Of a stretch of 64,000 bases of DNA, positions 24,878 to 33,925 are shown piece by piece. Source of the DNA: Luteimonas viscosa (GTDB taxonomy: Bacteria; Pseudomonadota; Gammaproteobacteria; Xanthomonadales; Xanthomonadaceae); contig NZ_VTFT01000001.1 in assembly GCF_008244685.1 (NCBI RefSeq), forward strand, positions 2,521,248-2,585,247. The letters run 5' to 3'. The stretch's first letter is position 1. Each line of letters starts with the position of its first letter. The position numbers were made by a program, and so were the translations under genes. The notes below the pieces were generated by a model. That model saw nothing but the letters and a program-made list of their open reading frames with translations. It was not told where the DNA came from and ran no database searches.

Positions 24878-27052
24878 TTACACGCCCGGGAATGCCCTGC
24901 CGCCGCGCAGCAGGTGTTCGACGGCGGACTCTTCCAGTGGACGGCCGAGCAGGAAACCCTGGCCGTCGTCGCAGGCCAGCGCGCTGAATTCGGCGAGTTG
25001 CTCGGCGTCCTCGATCCCGCCGGCGACCACGCTCATGCCCAGCCCGTGCGCGGTGGCGATCACCGCCGCGACCACGTCGCGTTGCCGCAGGTCGGCGAAG
25101 CGCCCGAGCTTGACCACGCTGACCAGGACCCGCGGCAACCGGGCCAGCGAGGTCACCGAGGCGCCGAAGTCGTCCACGGCCAGCTGCACGCCGAGTTCGC
25201 CGAGCTCGGCCAGCGCCGACTCCACCCGCGGGTCGCCATGGATCAGGTCGCGTTCGCTGATCTCCAGCCGCAGCGACGACGGCGCGATGCCGTGGGCGGC
25301 GAGCGCGCCGCGGACCTGGTCGGCGAAGCCCACCGCCCGCAGCTGGCTGCCGGAGACGTTGACCGCCATGCTCAGCGGCTCCGCGTCGGCAGCCGGAACG
25401 CGAGTGGCGGACCAGGTGGCCAGGCGACTGCATGCGGTGTCGAGCACCCAGGCGCCGATCAGGCCCATCAGGCCCATGCGCTCGGCGATCGGCAGGAAGT
25501 CGCCGGGCAGCAGCGTGCCCCGGGTGGGATGCTGCCAGCGCAGCAGGGCCTCGAACCCGAGCAGACGCCGGTCCGCGAGCGAGAGCAGCGGCTGGTAGAC
25601 CAGGGCGAGCTCGCCGCGGCCGAGCGCATGCTGCAGGTCGGCCTCGAGCCGCAACTGGTCGTCGGTCGCCACGTCCACCGCGGGATCGAAGATGTGGAAG
25701 CCGTTGCGTCCCTGCTGCTTGACGCGGTACATCGCGGTATCGGCGTTGCGCAGCAGGTCCGGCGCGCGCGCCGTCGGATCCCCGGTCACGGCGACGCCGA
25801 CGCTTGCGGACAGGCGCACCTGCAGCCCGGCACCCACGTTGAACGGCTCGGCCAGCGCGCGCACGATCCTTCCCGCGATCTCGCGCACGTTGCCCTCGGT
25901 GCGGACGTTCTCGCACAGCACCACGAACTCGTCCCCGCCCAGCCTGGCCACGGTGTCCTCGCGCCGGCCGACGGCGGACAGCCGGCGCGCCAGTTCGACC
26001 AGCACCTCGTCGCCGACCTCGTGCCCGTAGGAATCGTTGACCGCCTTGAAGTGGTCGAGGTCGACGAAGATCAGCACCACCCGCCCCGGCGTGCGTTCGA
26101 TGCGCAGGAGCGCCTGGCCCAGCCGGTCCATCAGCAGGTAGCGGTTCGCCAGGCCGGTCACCGGGTCGTGCATCGCCTGGTGGGCGAGCGCCCGTTCGGC
26201 CATCTTGCTCACGGTGACGTCGCGGGTGGAGGTGAGCACGCCGACGACGGCGCCGCCCAGGTCGGTTTCGGGGGACAGGGTGGTGTGGAACCAGCCTTCC
26301 TTGCCGCCCGGAACGATCATCGAGAACTCGTGCTCGCGCGGCTGGCCCGTCGCCAGCACCTGGCGCAGCGCAGCTTCCCAGGACTCCGCCGCTTCCGGGT
26401 CGGGCCCGATCTCGCGGTCGGTACGCCCGACCAGTTCCGCCAGCGTCATGCCGCGCAGGCGCTCGCCGGCGGGATTGATGTAGCGGTAGCGCAGGTCGGG
26501 CGCGTACTGCGCGATCGCGTCGGCGGAGCCGTTGAGGACCGACCGCAGTTGCGCCTCGACCCGCGCGAGCCCGGCGCTGGCCAGCGCCGACGCTTCCGCG
26601 AGGCGGACCATTTCCTGCTCCGCCAGCACCCGCCGGGTGATGTCGTGCGACACGCCGAAGGTGCCGATGATCGCGCCGTCGAGGTCGCGTAGCGGGAACT
26701 TGCTGGTCGCCACCCAGCGCGTCGGCCGGTCGGCGAAGCTCTCGCACTCCTCCTTGTTCAGGATCGGGACGCCGGTGCGGATGATCTCCTGCTCGTCGGC
26801 CAGCGCGTCCGCGGCGTGCGCCTCGGCGAACAGGTCGAAGTCGGTCAGCCCGCACATGCGCTCCTGGGTCAGCCCGTGCAGGTTGGCCATGCCGAGGCTG
26901 ACCCGGATGAAACGGCTCTGCAGGTCCTTGAAGTAGATCGCTTCGTCCGACGCGTCGAGCAGGTTGCGGATCCAGACCTGGTCCATGGTCTGGCCGCCGT
27001 GCGTGGACGGCGCGGAAGGTGTCGGCATTCCCGGGGTGGCGTCGGAATTCAT
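24878..27052 (-). CDS. PAS-PAS-GGDEF-EAL protein with altered EAL active site
   Basis: A 724-residue cytosolic c-di-GMP protein. Two PAS domains (about 35-150 and 165-290) precede a GGDEF domain with intact LGGDEF (372-376) and an RRED inhibitory site five residues earlier. An EAL domain starts FEALLRW (Glu501). Several EAL residues are kept (NVSGSQ, EISERD, VDDFG), but the AEGVE motif reads AGGIE (Gly678 in place of the catalytic Glu), KID reads KLG and DDFGTG reads DDFGAS. It is therefore probably a diguanylate cyclase with a non-hydrolysing EAL. The ATG at 27052 overlaps the upstream stop by four bases, so it is coupled to the YfiN-like gene. An alternative GTG start at 27079 is less likely. 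Confidence 0.9.
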   Translation of the reverse strand: MNSDATPGMPTPSAPSTHGGQTMDQVWIRNLLDASDEAIYFKDLQSRFIRVSLGMANLHGLTQERMCGLTDFDLFAEAHAADALADEQEIIRTGVPILNKEECESFADRPTRWVATSKFPLRDLDGAIIGTFGVSHDITRRVLAEQEMVRLAEASALASAGLARVEAQLRSVLNGSADAIAQYAPDLRYRYINPAGERLRGMTLAELVGRTDREIGPDPEAAESWEAALRQVLATGQPREHEFSMIVPGGKEGWFHTTLSPETDLGGAVVGVLTSTRDVTVSKMAERALAHQAMHDPVTGLANRYLLMDRLGQALLRIERTPGRVVLIFVDLDHFKAVNDSYGHEVGDEVLVELARRLSAVGRREDTVARLGGDEFVVLCENVRTEGNVREIAGRIVRALAEPFNVGAGLQVRLSASVGVAVTGDPTARAPDLLRNADTAMYRVKQQGRNGFHIFDPAVDVATDDQLRLEADLQHALGRGELALVYQPLLSLADRRLLGFEALLRWQHPTRGTLLPGDFLPIAERMGLMGLIGAWVLDTACSRLATWSATRVPAADAEPLSMAVNVSGSQLRAVGFADQVRGALAAHGIAPSSLRLEISERDLIHGDPRVESALAELGELGVQLAVDDFGASVTSLARLPRVLVSVVKLGRFADLRQRDVVAAVIATAHGLGMSVVAGGIEDAEQLAEFSALACDDGQGFLLGRPLEESAVEHLLRGGRAFPGV

Positions 27053-28932
27053 CGTCGTGCCAGTCGTGGTGCGTCCCACGAGGGGGGCGACCGCCCCTCT
27101 TCACCGGCAGGGTACTGCAGCCATTCTGAAGCGAATGTCGCGGCGGGCACGGCGCGGCCGATGAAATAGCCCTGCAACTGCTCGCAACGCGCCTCCCGGA
27201 AAAAGTCCCGCTGCGCGGCGGTCTCGACCCCCTCCGCCACCACGCTCAGGCCGAAGGCGCGCGCCATGGCCAGGATCGCGGTCGCGATGGCTTCACCTTC
27301 GCCGGGCACGGCCTGGACGAAGGCCATGTCGATCTTCAGCTTGTCGATCGGCAGCCGTCCGAGGTAGGCCATCGACGAATAGCCGGTGCCGAAATCGTCG
27401 ATCGCCAGCTTCAACCCGCGCGCGCGCAGGCGCGCCAGCTGCGACACCGCCAGGTCGGTGTCCTCCATCAGCACGCTCTCGGTCACCTCCAGTTCCACGC
27501 AATGCGCCGGCACACCGGTCGCCTTGAGCACCTCGTCGATGAAGGCCGGCAAGGCCTCGTCGCGGGTCTGGCGCATCGACAGGTTGACCGCCACCCGCAG
27601 GTGCCCGAATCCCAGGCGGTTCCAGTCGGCGATCTGGCGGCAGGCCTCGCCGATCACCCAGCGGCCGAGGTCGATGATCAGCGATCCTTCCTCTGCGATC
27701 GGGATGAAGGTCGACGGCGGCACGCTGCCCAGGGTGGGATGGGTCCAGCGCAACAGCGCCTCGGCGCCCTGCAGTTGTCCGCTGCGCGCGCATACCTGGG
27801 GCTGGTAGTGGAGCTCGAGCTGGCCCGAGGCGATCGCCTCGACCAGCGCATCGCGGATACCGATCCGCGCCAGCTGCACCTCGCGCAGCCGCGGCTCGAA
27901 CACGGCGACGCGGTTGCGGCCTTCGCGCTTGGCGCAGTACATCGCGATGTCGGCGTTGGCCGCCAGTTCCTCCAGCCGCTCGGCATCGTCCGGCCAGAGG
28001 CTGATGCCGGCGCTGGCGGTGACCCCGAGGCTCAGGCCGCCGACCACGAAGGGCGCCGCGAACCGGCCGAGGATCGCTTCGGCCGTGTCCTGGACCCGGG
28101 CGATGGCATCGGCGCCCACCAGCACCAGCGCGAATTCGTCCCCACCCAGGCGGAACAGGTGCTGACCGCTGCCCAGCGCCTCCGAGATGCGCCTGCCCAC
28201 CTGCTGCAGCAGTTCGTCGCCGGCCTGGTGGCCGAGCTTGTCGTTGACCTCCTTGAACCGGTCCAGGTCGAGCTGGATCAGCGCCATGCGCTCGCCGCGG
28301 GCGCGGCCGCTTTCCAGCTGCGCATTGAAGGCGTTGCGGTTGTGCAGCCGCGTCACCGGGTCGTAGTGGGCGAGGTAGCGCAGCTGCGCCTCGGCGCCGT
28401 GCACGCGCTCGCGCATGCGTTTCATCAGCGGATACGCCAGCGCGTAGGCCGCCAGCGAGGCGATGCAGAAGGCGATCCCCAGGCCCCACAGGCGCGCGTG
28501 CGCCCGGGCCATGTCGATCTGCAACTGCACCACGCCCACCTGGATGTCGCGCAGCACCACCGGCGCGCTGACCCAGGTGCAGTCGAACCCGCAAGGGGCC
28601 GCCGTGGCGGACGGATCGTCGCCGGCGGACCCGGGGTAGCTCGCGATCAGGTTCGAATGCTTGTCGCGCAGGGCGGCCCGGCGCACGGCGGGGAGCGACG
28701 CCAGCGGCGCCAGCGTCTCGCGCGCACCCTCGGCATCGCCGAACATCACCGCCGCGGCGCTGCTGGAGGCGATGACCCGCGCCTGCGCTTCGGCATCGGC
28801 GATGTACTCGCGCCGGATGTCGACCCACTGGATCAGCATCAGTACGGTGCCGGCGAGCAGCAGGACCAGCGCCGCGCCGATGGTATTCATCCGCAGGCTG
28901 GACGAAGCCGGCTTGAGGGCGGACGTCCTCAC
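27049..28932 (-). CDS. Membrane GGDEF-EAL protein, YfiN-like sensor part
   Basis: A 627-residue inner-membrane protein. One helix near the N-terminus (IGAALVLLLAGTVLMLIQW), a periplasmic domain of about 120 residues of the CHASE8/YfiN type (RVIASSSAAAVMFGDAEGA), and a second helix lead to GGDEF (263-267, RLGGDEF) and EAL domains. The EAL site looks complete: EALLRW, VNLSMRQ, VTESVL, IDDFGTGYSS, KLKIDM, AEGVET. I see no RxxD inhibitory site. In the YfiBNR system the periplasmic YfiR restrains the membrane cyclase YfiN. Here the preceding gene encodes a YfiR protein, and the GTG start overlaps its stop by four bases. Unlike YfiN it carries a phosphodiesterase half. An ATG at 28890 is a shorter start option. 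Confidence 0.88.
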   Translation of the reverse strand: MRTSALKPASSSLRMNTIGAALVLLLAGTVLMLIQWVDIRREYIADAEAQARVIASSSAAAVMFGDAEGARETLAPLASLPAVRRAALRDKHSNLIASYPGSAGDDPSATAAPCGFDCTWVSAPVVLRDIQVGVVQLQIDMARAHARLWGLGIAFCIASLAAYALAYPLMKRMRERVHGAEAQLRYLAHYDPVTRLHNRNAFNAQLESGRARGERMALIQLDLDRFKEVNDKLGHQAGDELLQQVGRRISEALGSGQHLFRLGGDEFALVLVGADAIARVQDTAEAILGRFAAPFVVGGLSLGVTASAGISLWPDDAERLEELAANADIAMYCAKREGRNRVAVFEPRLREVQLARIGIRDALVEAIASGQLELHYQPQVCARSGQLQGAEALLRWTHPTLGSVPPSTFIPIAEEGSLIIDLGRWVIGEACRQIADWNRLGFGHLRVAVNLSMRQTRDEALPAFIDEVLKATGVPAHCVELEVTESVLMEDTDLAVSQLARLRARGLKLAIDDFGTGYSSMAYLGRLPIDKLKIDMAFVQAVPGEGEAIATAILAMARAFGLSVVAEGVETAAQRDFFREARCEQLQGYFIGRAVPAATFASEWLQYPAGEEGRSPPSWDAPRLARR

Positions 28933-29441
28933 AGCACGCGCCTGGCCAGGCGCAGCACCTGGCTGCTGAGGGTGATGCCGCCGGCGCGGGCGCGCGCGGC
29001 GTCGACGTCGAAGCGGATCCTGTTGCCCTCGCGCACCAGGGCCACCGCGGTCACGCCGTCGGGCACCTGGCAGGCGTCGCAGATCACCAGGGTGTCGGGT
29101 GCCGCGGCCACCGGGGTGGACGCATCGTGGACCAGCACGTCGCAGCCGGCGACCGGATTCGCCCAGCGCACCTTCACCGGGCGTCCGGCGAGCGGGCGTC
29201 GGGCCAGCGCGGCGATCGCCGCCTCCAGCCGGGCATCTACCTGCAGGCAGATGGTCAGCGCGTCCGCCGCCGGTTCGTCCCACTGCGCGAACGCGGCGAT
29301 GTTGTAGACGAATGCGGCCTTGAGCGTGTGCTCGTCGACCTGGGCATGGCACACGCTTGCGGCCGACAGCGCGAGCAGCAGGCCGGCGAAGCCGATCCTG
29401 GCCCGGTGCCGCGGGCGTCGCTGGCGGCCTAGAAGCGCCAT
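28929..29441 (-). CDS. YfiR/DUF4154 family periplasmic protein
   Basis: A 170-residue exported protein: a basic start and hydrophobic core (ARIGFAGLLLALSAASVCHA), then the mature part DEHTLKAAFVYNIAAFAQW, the typical DUF4154 opening, and later VLVHDASTP, LVICDAC and FDVDAARARAGGITLSSQVL, the conserved end. YfiR proteins are redox-sensitive periplasmic repressors of YfiN-type cyclases; several cysteines are present. Its ATG lies within the last codons of the TonB receptor gene (13-base overlap) and its stop overlaps the next start, so all are coupled. Confidence 0.9.
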   Translation of the reverse strand: MALLGRQRRPRHRARIGFAGLLLALSAASVCHAQVDEHTLKAAFVYNIAAFAQWDEPAADALTICLQVDARLEAAIAALARRPLAGRPVKVRWANPVAGCDVLVHDASTPVAAAPDTLVICDACQVPDGVTAVALVREGNRIRFDVDAARARAGGITLSSQVLRLARRVL

Positions 29442-31447
29442 GTCGCCTCGAGGCGGAGTTCGCGGCCCCGGCGCTCGACCGCATCCTGCGCGAACTCCGG
29501 CCCGACAGGATCCGCATAGCGCTCGTCCAGCAGGTTCCGCACCCCCAGCGACAGCGCCAGCGGGAGATGGCGCGGTTCCCACGACAGGTGGGCGTTGACC
29601 ACCGAGTAGGCGGGGACCGTTCCGGCGCGGCTTGCCCGGCGCGCGACGTGCTGGGCGCTGAGCGTCATGCCCAGGTCCGCCGCCAGCGGCCACGAGGCCG
29701 AGATGCGCGCATTGCCGCGGGGCGCGTTCAGCGGCCGCGGCTCCTGCGAATCGGTGACCTCGCTGTAGGCGTAGCTGGCGCGCAGCAGCAGTCCTCCGGG
29801 CTTGCGGTGGATATAGGCAAGCTCGGCGCCGCGCGAGGACGCGCGGCCGGCGTTGGTCAGGGTGAGGGCGGCTTCCCCGACCTCGACCAGGGTGATCAGG
29901 TCGCGCAGCCGGTAGTGGTAGACGCTCAGTTCGGCCCGGCTGCGCGCCGAGAACGCGACGCCGTAGAACAGTTCGGCGGTCTGCACGTGCTCGGCGCCGA
30001 GTCCGGGATTGGCGAACTGCGAGCTGTCTTCGGAATCGACCTCGTAGTAGCGCTCGTAGGCGTTGGGCGAGCGATACGACTGGCCCACGATCAGCTTGAA
30101 GACCGTGTCGTCCGGCCGCGCGGAGATCAGCGCCATGCGCGGGCTCAGGCGCAGGGTGCCCAGGTCGCTGCGGTCGGCGCGAAGTCCGCCGCTGAAGCGC
30201 CATGCGTCCGAGAGCCGGATCTCGCTGTCCATGAACACGCCCCAGCTGGCCATGTGCTCGCGCGAGTCCAGGTAGCTGGCGTAGGGCAGCACGTCGAAGT
30301 TGCGCTGCACGACCGAGCGGTCGAGCTTGATCTCGGCGCCCGCGACCACGGTATGCCGTTCGCTCGCCCGGGTCACCAGCTGCCCGCCGAGCACGACGGA
30401 CCGCCCGGAGGACACGTCGCGGTTGAGGTAGGGCGCGTCCTCGCCGTAGACGTAGTCGCCGAGGTAGCGGTAGTCGATCACGTCCAGACGCGCGCTCGCA
30501 TCCGTGGCCTCGCCGAGGCGGCGCTGGTAGTGCGCGCCGAAATCGATCCAGCGGTCCTGCACCTGGGCGCCGGGCGCGGCGAACGTCTGCTCGTAGGGCG
30601 CCACCGGGTCCTCCTTGCGGCGGTCCCCCGCGACCAGTTGCAGCGCCAGGCCTCCCCGGCGGTGGCTGAGGAACACCTGCCGCACGCGTTCGTCGTCCTG
30701 GCCGCGCACGTGGCCCCCCGACGGCGTGTCGGCGAACTCGGGGAAGTACAGGTCGCGCCCACGGCTGTGGAACTGCCGCGCCGACAGCAACGTGGTCGCG
30801 TCGCCCGTGGCGACGGGCACGCTGACCTGCACGTCCGTGGTCCCGAAGCTGGCGACGCCTGCGCGCAGCTCGCCCTTGCCGAAGGTCGACGCATCCCGGG
30901 TGAGCACGTTGATCACGCCGAAGAACGCGTTCGAGCCGTAGACCGCCGAACCGGGGCCAGGCACGTACTCGATCCGCTCGACCAGCGACATGTCCAGCGG
31001 GAACTCGCCGCCCACCGGACTCTGGCTGTAGACCGGGTCGTTGACCCTGTGGCCGTTGATCAGCAGCAGGAAGCGGCTGTTGTAGTCGCCGGCGCGCAGC
31101 TGGCCGCGCGCGCCGAGGTAGGTGTAGAGGCCGGTGTCGCCGAGGTACAGGCCCGGCAGGCTGGCCAGCGCTTCGGCCAGCGTGCGCCAGCCGCGCGAGC
31201 GGATGTCGTCGCCGCTGATCACCTGCACCGTGGACGGCGCGTGGGAGATGTTCTGTTCGAAGCGCGACGCGGTCACGATCTCCACGTCGAGCAGGTCTTC
31301 GAGCGACATCGCCGACAGGTCGGGCGTGTCCTGCGCATGCAGGCCCGGCGCCAGCGCGCACGCCAGCAACGCGCCGGGCAGGACATGGCGGGCGCGGGGT
31401 GGCGACGGACGCGTGCGGGCGTGCCGGCGGAGCTTGGGAACGGACAT
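29429..31447 (-). CDS. TonB-dependent outer-membrane receptor
   Basis: A 672-residue outer-membrane protein. A signal peptide (LPGALLACALAPGLHAQ) is followed by a plug with STVQVISGDDIRSRGWRTLAEALASLPG and YVPGPGSAVYGSNAFFGVINVLTR, then a 22-strand-type barrel with NLLDERYADP, ending in the outer-membrane signature TWRF. The plug resembles those of vitamin B12/colicin-type or iron receptors, but the ligand cannot be inferred. It is first in the four-gene operon with YfiR and two c-di-GMP enzymes, which suggests that substrate uptake or periplasmic state is linked to c-di-GMP. Confidence 0.92.
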   Translation of the reverse strand: MSVPKLRRHARTRPSPPRARHVLPGALLACALAPGLHAQDTPDLSAMSLEDLLDVEIVTASRFEQNISHAPSTVQVISGDDIRSRGWRTLAEALASLPGLYLGDTGLYTYLGARGQLRAGDYNSRFLLLINGHRVNDPVYSQSPVGGEFPLDMSLVERIEYVPGPGSAVYGSNAFFGVINVLTRDASTFGKGELRAGVASFGTTDVQVSVPVATGDATTLLSARQFHSRGRDLYFPEFADTPSGGHVRGQDDERVRQVFLSHRRGGLALQLVAGDRRKEDPVAPYEQTFAAPGAQVQDRWIDFGAHYQRRLGEATDASARLDVIDYRYLGDYVYGEDAPYLNRDVSSGRSVVLGGQLVTRASERHTVVAGAEIKLDRSVVQRNFDVLPYASYLDSREHMASWGVFMDSEIRLSDAWRFSGGLRADRSDLGTLRLSPRMALISARPDDTVFKLIVGQSYRSPNAYERYYEVDSEDSSQFANPGLGAEHVQTAELFYGVAFSARSRAELSVYHYRLRDLITLVEVGEAALTLTNAGRASSRGAELAYIHRKPGGLLLRASYAYSEVTDSQEPRPLNAPRGNARISASWPLAADLGMTLSAQHVARRASRAGTVPAYSVVNAHLSWEPRHLPLALSLGVRNLLDERYADPVGPEFAQDAVERRGRELRLEATWRF

Positions 31448-31757
31448 GGCGGTCGTGGTGGCGGACGTGGTTTCTCGCGATCCATATCGGCTGCCAGCCC
31501 CTTCTTCTAGAGGACTTTTTCCTGAACGGAGCCCCGCGCGGGCAGGACAGGGATGGCGGCGTGGCCGTGATGGCGGCGCCGCAACGCCCGCAACCCCCGG
31601 GCGATCCCCGCCTCACCCGGGTGCGCGTGGGGATGGCATGCGAGAGGGCGGCCGGCGCGCGGCCGCGCCCCGGTCCGTGTCGGCAGCGGCGCGCGGAAAC
31701 CGGAAGGACGCCCGTTGCGCCGGCCGTCGTTCGGAATGGCCCGCGGATGTTCCCGCT
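31448..31757. other. Intergenic region of 310 bases upstream of the TonB operon
   Basis: It holds the 5' region of the minus-strand TonB receptor operon and the 3' flank of the aldehyde dehydrogenase gene, also on the minus strand. I see no coding sequence and no strong hairpin. The part next to the receptor start (31460-31530) is locally AT-richer than its surroundings and probably contains the operon promoter. Confidence 0.5.
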
Positions 31758-33173
31758 TCAGCGCACCAGAAGATCGATGATCTTGGAGATCTTCCGGTAC
31801 GGCGGCTTGAGCAGGTCGCTGCCGGCATGCCGTGGCTGCCACAGGATCGGCAACTGCTTGCCCATCGCGTCGAAACCGGCGCGACCGTGGTAGGCGCCCA
31901 TGCCGCTGGCGCCGACGCCGCCGAACGGCAGGGCGTTGATCCCGAAGTGGACCAGGGTGTCGTTGACGGTGACGCCACCGGCGAGGGTCGATCGCAGGAT
32001 CCGCTCGATGCTGGCGCGATCGTCGCTGAAGGGGTACAGCGCCAGCGGCCGCTCGCGCGCATCGACCTCGGCGATCGCGGCATCGAGCGTAGCCACGCTG
32101 CGGATCGGCAGGATCGGGCCGAAGATCTCCTCCTGCATCAGCGTGGCGTCGTCGCCGGGTTCCAGCACCAGGGTCGGCGCGAACAGGCGCTCCGCGGGAT
32201 CGTGCGTGGGTGCCAGCGCGAGCACCCGCAGGCCGCGCGCGCGCGCGTCGTCGACGTGGGCCTGCAACCGCGCGAACTGGTCGTCGTTGATGATGCGGGT
32301 GTAGTCGGCGGCATCGCGCAGGTCGCCGTAGCGCGCGGTCACCTCGGCCTGCAGCGCCGCGACCAGCGCGTCGCGGCGCGCGGCATCGCCCACCAGCAGC
32401 ACGTAGTCGGGCGCGATGCAGGTCTGGCCGGCGTTGAACCACTTGCCGGTCGCCAGCCGTGCCGCGACGCGTTCGACCGGCACGTCGGCGCAGACGATCG
32501 CCGGCGACTTGCCGCCGAGTTCGAGCGTGAGCGGAGTGAGGTTGGGAGCGGCCGCGGCCATCACCTTGCGCCCGACCGCGGTCGAGCCGGTGAACACCAG
32601 GTGGTCGAAAGGCAGCGCGGCGAACGCGGCGGCGACGTCGGCATCGCCGGTCGCCACCGCGACCCGGTCGCCGGGGAACACCTCGCCCAGCAGCGAGCGC
32701 AGGAACGCGGCGCTGCGCGGCGTGTGTTCGGAGGGCTTGAGGTAGACGTGGTTGCCGGCGGCGATCGCGGTCGCCAGCGGGATCAGCGCGAGGTTGACCG
32801 GGTAGTTCCAGGGCGCGATCACGCCGACCACGCCGAGCGGTTCGTGGCGCAGTTCCGCGCGCGCCGGCCAGAAGCGCCAGCCGGCGCCCACCCGGCGCGG
32901 CTTCATCCAGCCGCGCAGGTGGCGGCGCAGGTGGTCGAGTTCGGCCAGCACGGTCATGCCGTCGGCCACCAGCGATTCGTGGTGCGAACGGTGGCCGAAG
33001 TCGGCGGCGATCGCCGCGGCCATCTCCGGCAGGCGGCGCTTCAGCGCCTCGCGCAGGCGCAGCAGGTCGTCGCGGCGCCGGGCGTAGCCGGGCTTGGCTG
33101 CCTGCCACGCGGCGCGCAGCCGCGCCAGCGTGGGCGCGAGGTCGGCGGGCGGGGTGTCCGCATCGGTGGGCAT
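31758..33173 (-). CDS. Coniferyl-aldehyde-dehydrogenase-like aldehyde dehydrogenase
   Basis: A 471-residue NAD(P)-dependent aldehyde dehydrogenase. Motifs are the APWNYPVNLALIPLATAIAAG substrate/cofactor region, LKPSEHTP, FTGSTAVGRKVM, TLELGGKSPAIV (catalytic Glu), FNAGQTCIAPDYVL (catalytic Cys) and EEIFGPILPI. The sequence pattern, including the C-terminal HFGINALPFGGVGASGMG, matches the coniferyl aldehyde dehydrogenase/long-chain (ALDH3-like) group. The physiological substrate is not certain. The start at 33173 is divergent from the gamma-carbonic-anhydrase-like gene, with 51 bases between them. Confidence 0.92.
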   Translation of the reverse strand: MPTDADTPPADLAPTLARLRAAWQAAKPGYARRRDDLLRLREALKRRLPEMAAAIAADFGHRSHHESLVADGMTVLAELDHLRRHLRGWMKPRRVGAGWRFWPARAELRHEPLGVVGVIAPWNYPVNLALIPLATAIAAGNHVYLKPSEHTPRSAAFLRSLLGEVFPGDRVAVATGDADVAAAFAALPFDHLVFTGSTAVGRKVMAAAAPNLTPLTLELGGKSPAIVCADVPVERVAARLATGKWFNAGQTCIAPDYVLLVGDAARRDALVAALQAEVTARYGDLRDAADYTRIINDDQFARLQAHVDDARARGLRVLALAPTHDPAERLFAPTLVLEPGDDATLMQEEIFGPILPIRSVATLDAAIAEVDARERPLALYPFSDDRASIERILRSTLAGGVTVNDTLVHFGINALPFGGVGASGMGAYHGRAGFDAMGKQLPILWQPRHAGSDLLKPPYRKISKIIDLLVR

Positions 33174-33211
33174 GCGGACCAGTCTAGTCGGGGCAGGTCG
33201 AGCGCAGGCAC

Positions 33212-33217
33212 TACAAT
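33212..33217 (+). promoter_or_regulatory. Putative -10 box for a leaderless transcript
   Basis: TACAAT followed by GCGCGCC and the ATG at 33225. Spacing predicts transcription starting at or next to the start codon. The same seven-base spacer GCGCGCC is found before hemB. Confidence 0.45.
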
Positions 33218-33224
33218 GCGCGCC

Positions 33225-33785
33225 ATGACGCCCGTGCCCAACCGACTGCGCCGCTACCGCGGCACGCTGCCCGAACTCGGCCAGCGCGTGTACATCGACC
33301 CGTCCGCCGAGGTGATCGGCGACGTGGTGCTGGGCGACGACGTCTCGATCTGGCCGATGACCGTGGTCCGCGGCGACGTCAACTTCATCCGCATCGGCGC
33401 GCGCAGCAATGTCCAGGACGGGGTGGTGATCCATGTCAGCCACGACGGCCCGCACCTGAAGGCGGGCGGCTTCGCCACCGTGATCGGCGAGGACGTCACC
33501 ATCGGCCACAAGGCGATCATCCACGCCTGCCGGATCGAGGATGCCTGCCTGGTCGGCATGGGCGCGGTGGTGATGGACGGCGCGGTGGTGAAGAAGCACG
33601 GCTTCGTCGGCGCCGGCGCGCTGGTGTCTCCCGGCAAGGTGGTCGGCGAGGGCGAACTGTGGCTCGGCAATCCGGCGCGGTTCGTGCGCCGGCTCGACGA
33701 CGCGCAGATCGAGGCGCTGTACTACAGCGCGCAGCATTACGTGCGGCTCAAGGACGACTACCTGCTCGATGCGGGCGCGGCCTGA
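33225..33785 (+). CDS. Gamma-carbonic-anhydrase-like hexapeptide protein (YrdA type)
   Basis: A 186-residue left-handed beta-helix protein. Hexapeptide repeats run from IGDVVLGDDVSIWP to the C-terminal helix, with the metal-ligand histidines in QDGVVIHVSHD and VTIGHKAIIHAC. It lacks the acidic catalytic loop of archaeal Cam and resembles YrdA/PaaY-type proteins, which may be thioesterases, metal carriers or weak carbonic anhydrases. The ATG at 33225 is preferred because the upstream ATG at 33216 lies in the likely TACAAT promoter box. Confidence 0.9.
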   Translation: MTPVPNRLRRYRGTLPELGQRVYIDPSAEVIGDVVLGDDVSIWPMTVVRGDVNFIRIGARSNVQDGVVIHVSHDGPHLKAGGFATVIGEDVTIGHKAIIHACRIEDACLVGMGAVVMDGAVVKKHGFVGAGALVSPGKVVGEGELWLGNPARFVRRLDDAQIEALYYSAQHYVRLKDDYLLDAGAA

Positions 33786-33925
33786 GGCACGCGCCCGCTG
33801 ACGCCGGTGCCCGCGTACGGTAGCCTCGTGCCTGGGGATCGACGCGGCCGGCGGGGAGGCTGAAACTTGGAAGTGGGGACGACCGCAGCGGACGCGGTGG
33901 CCGTGCATGGCGCGGTGGCGGCCTG

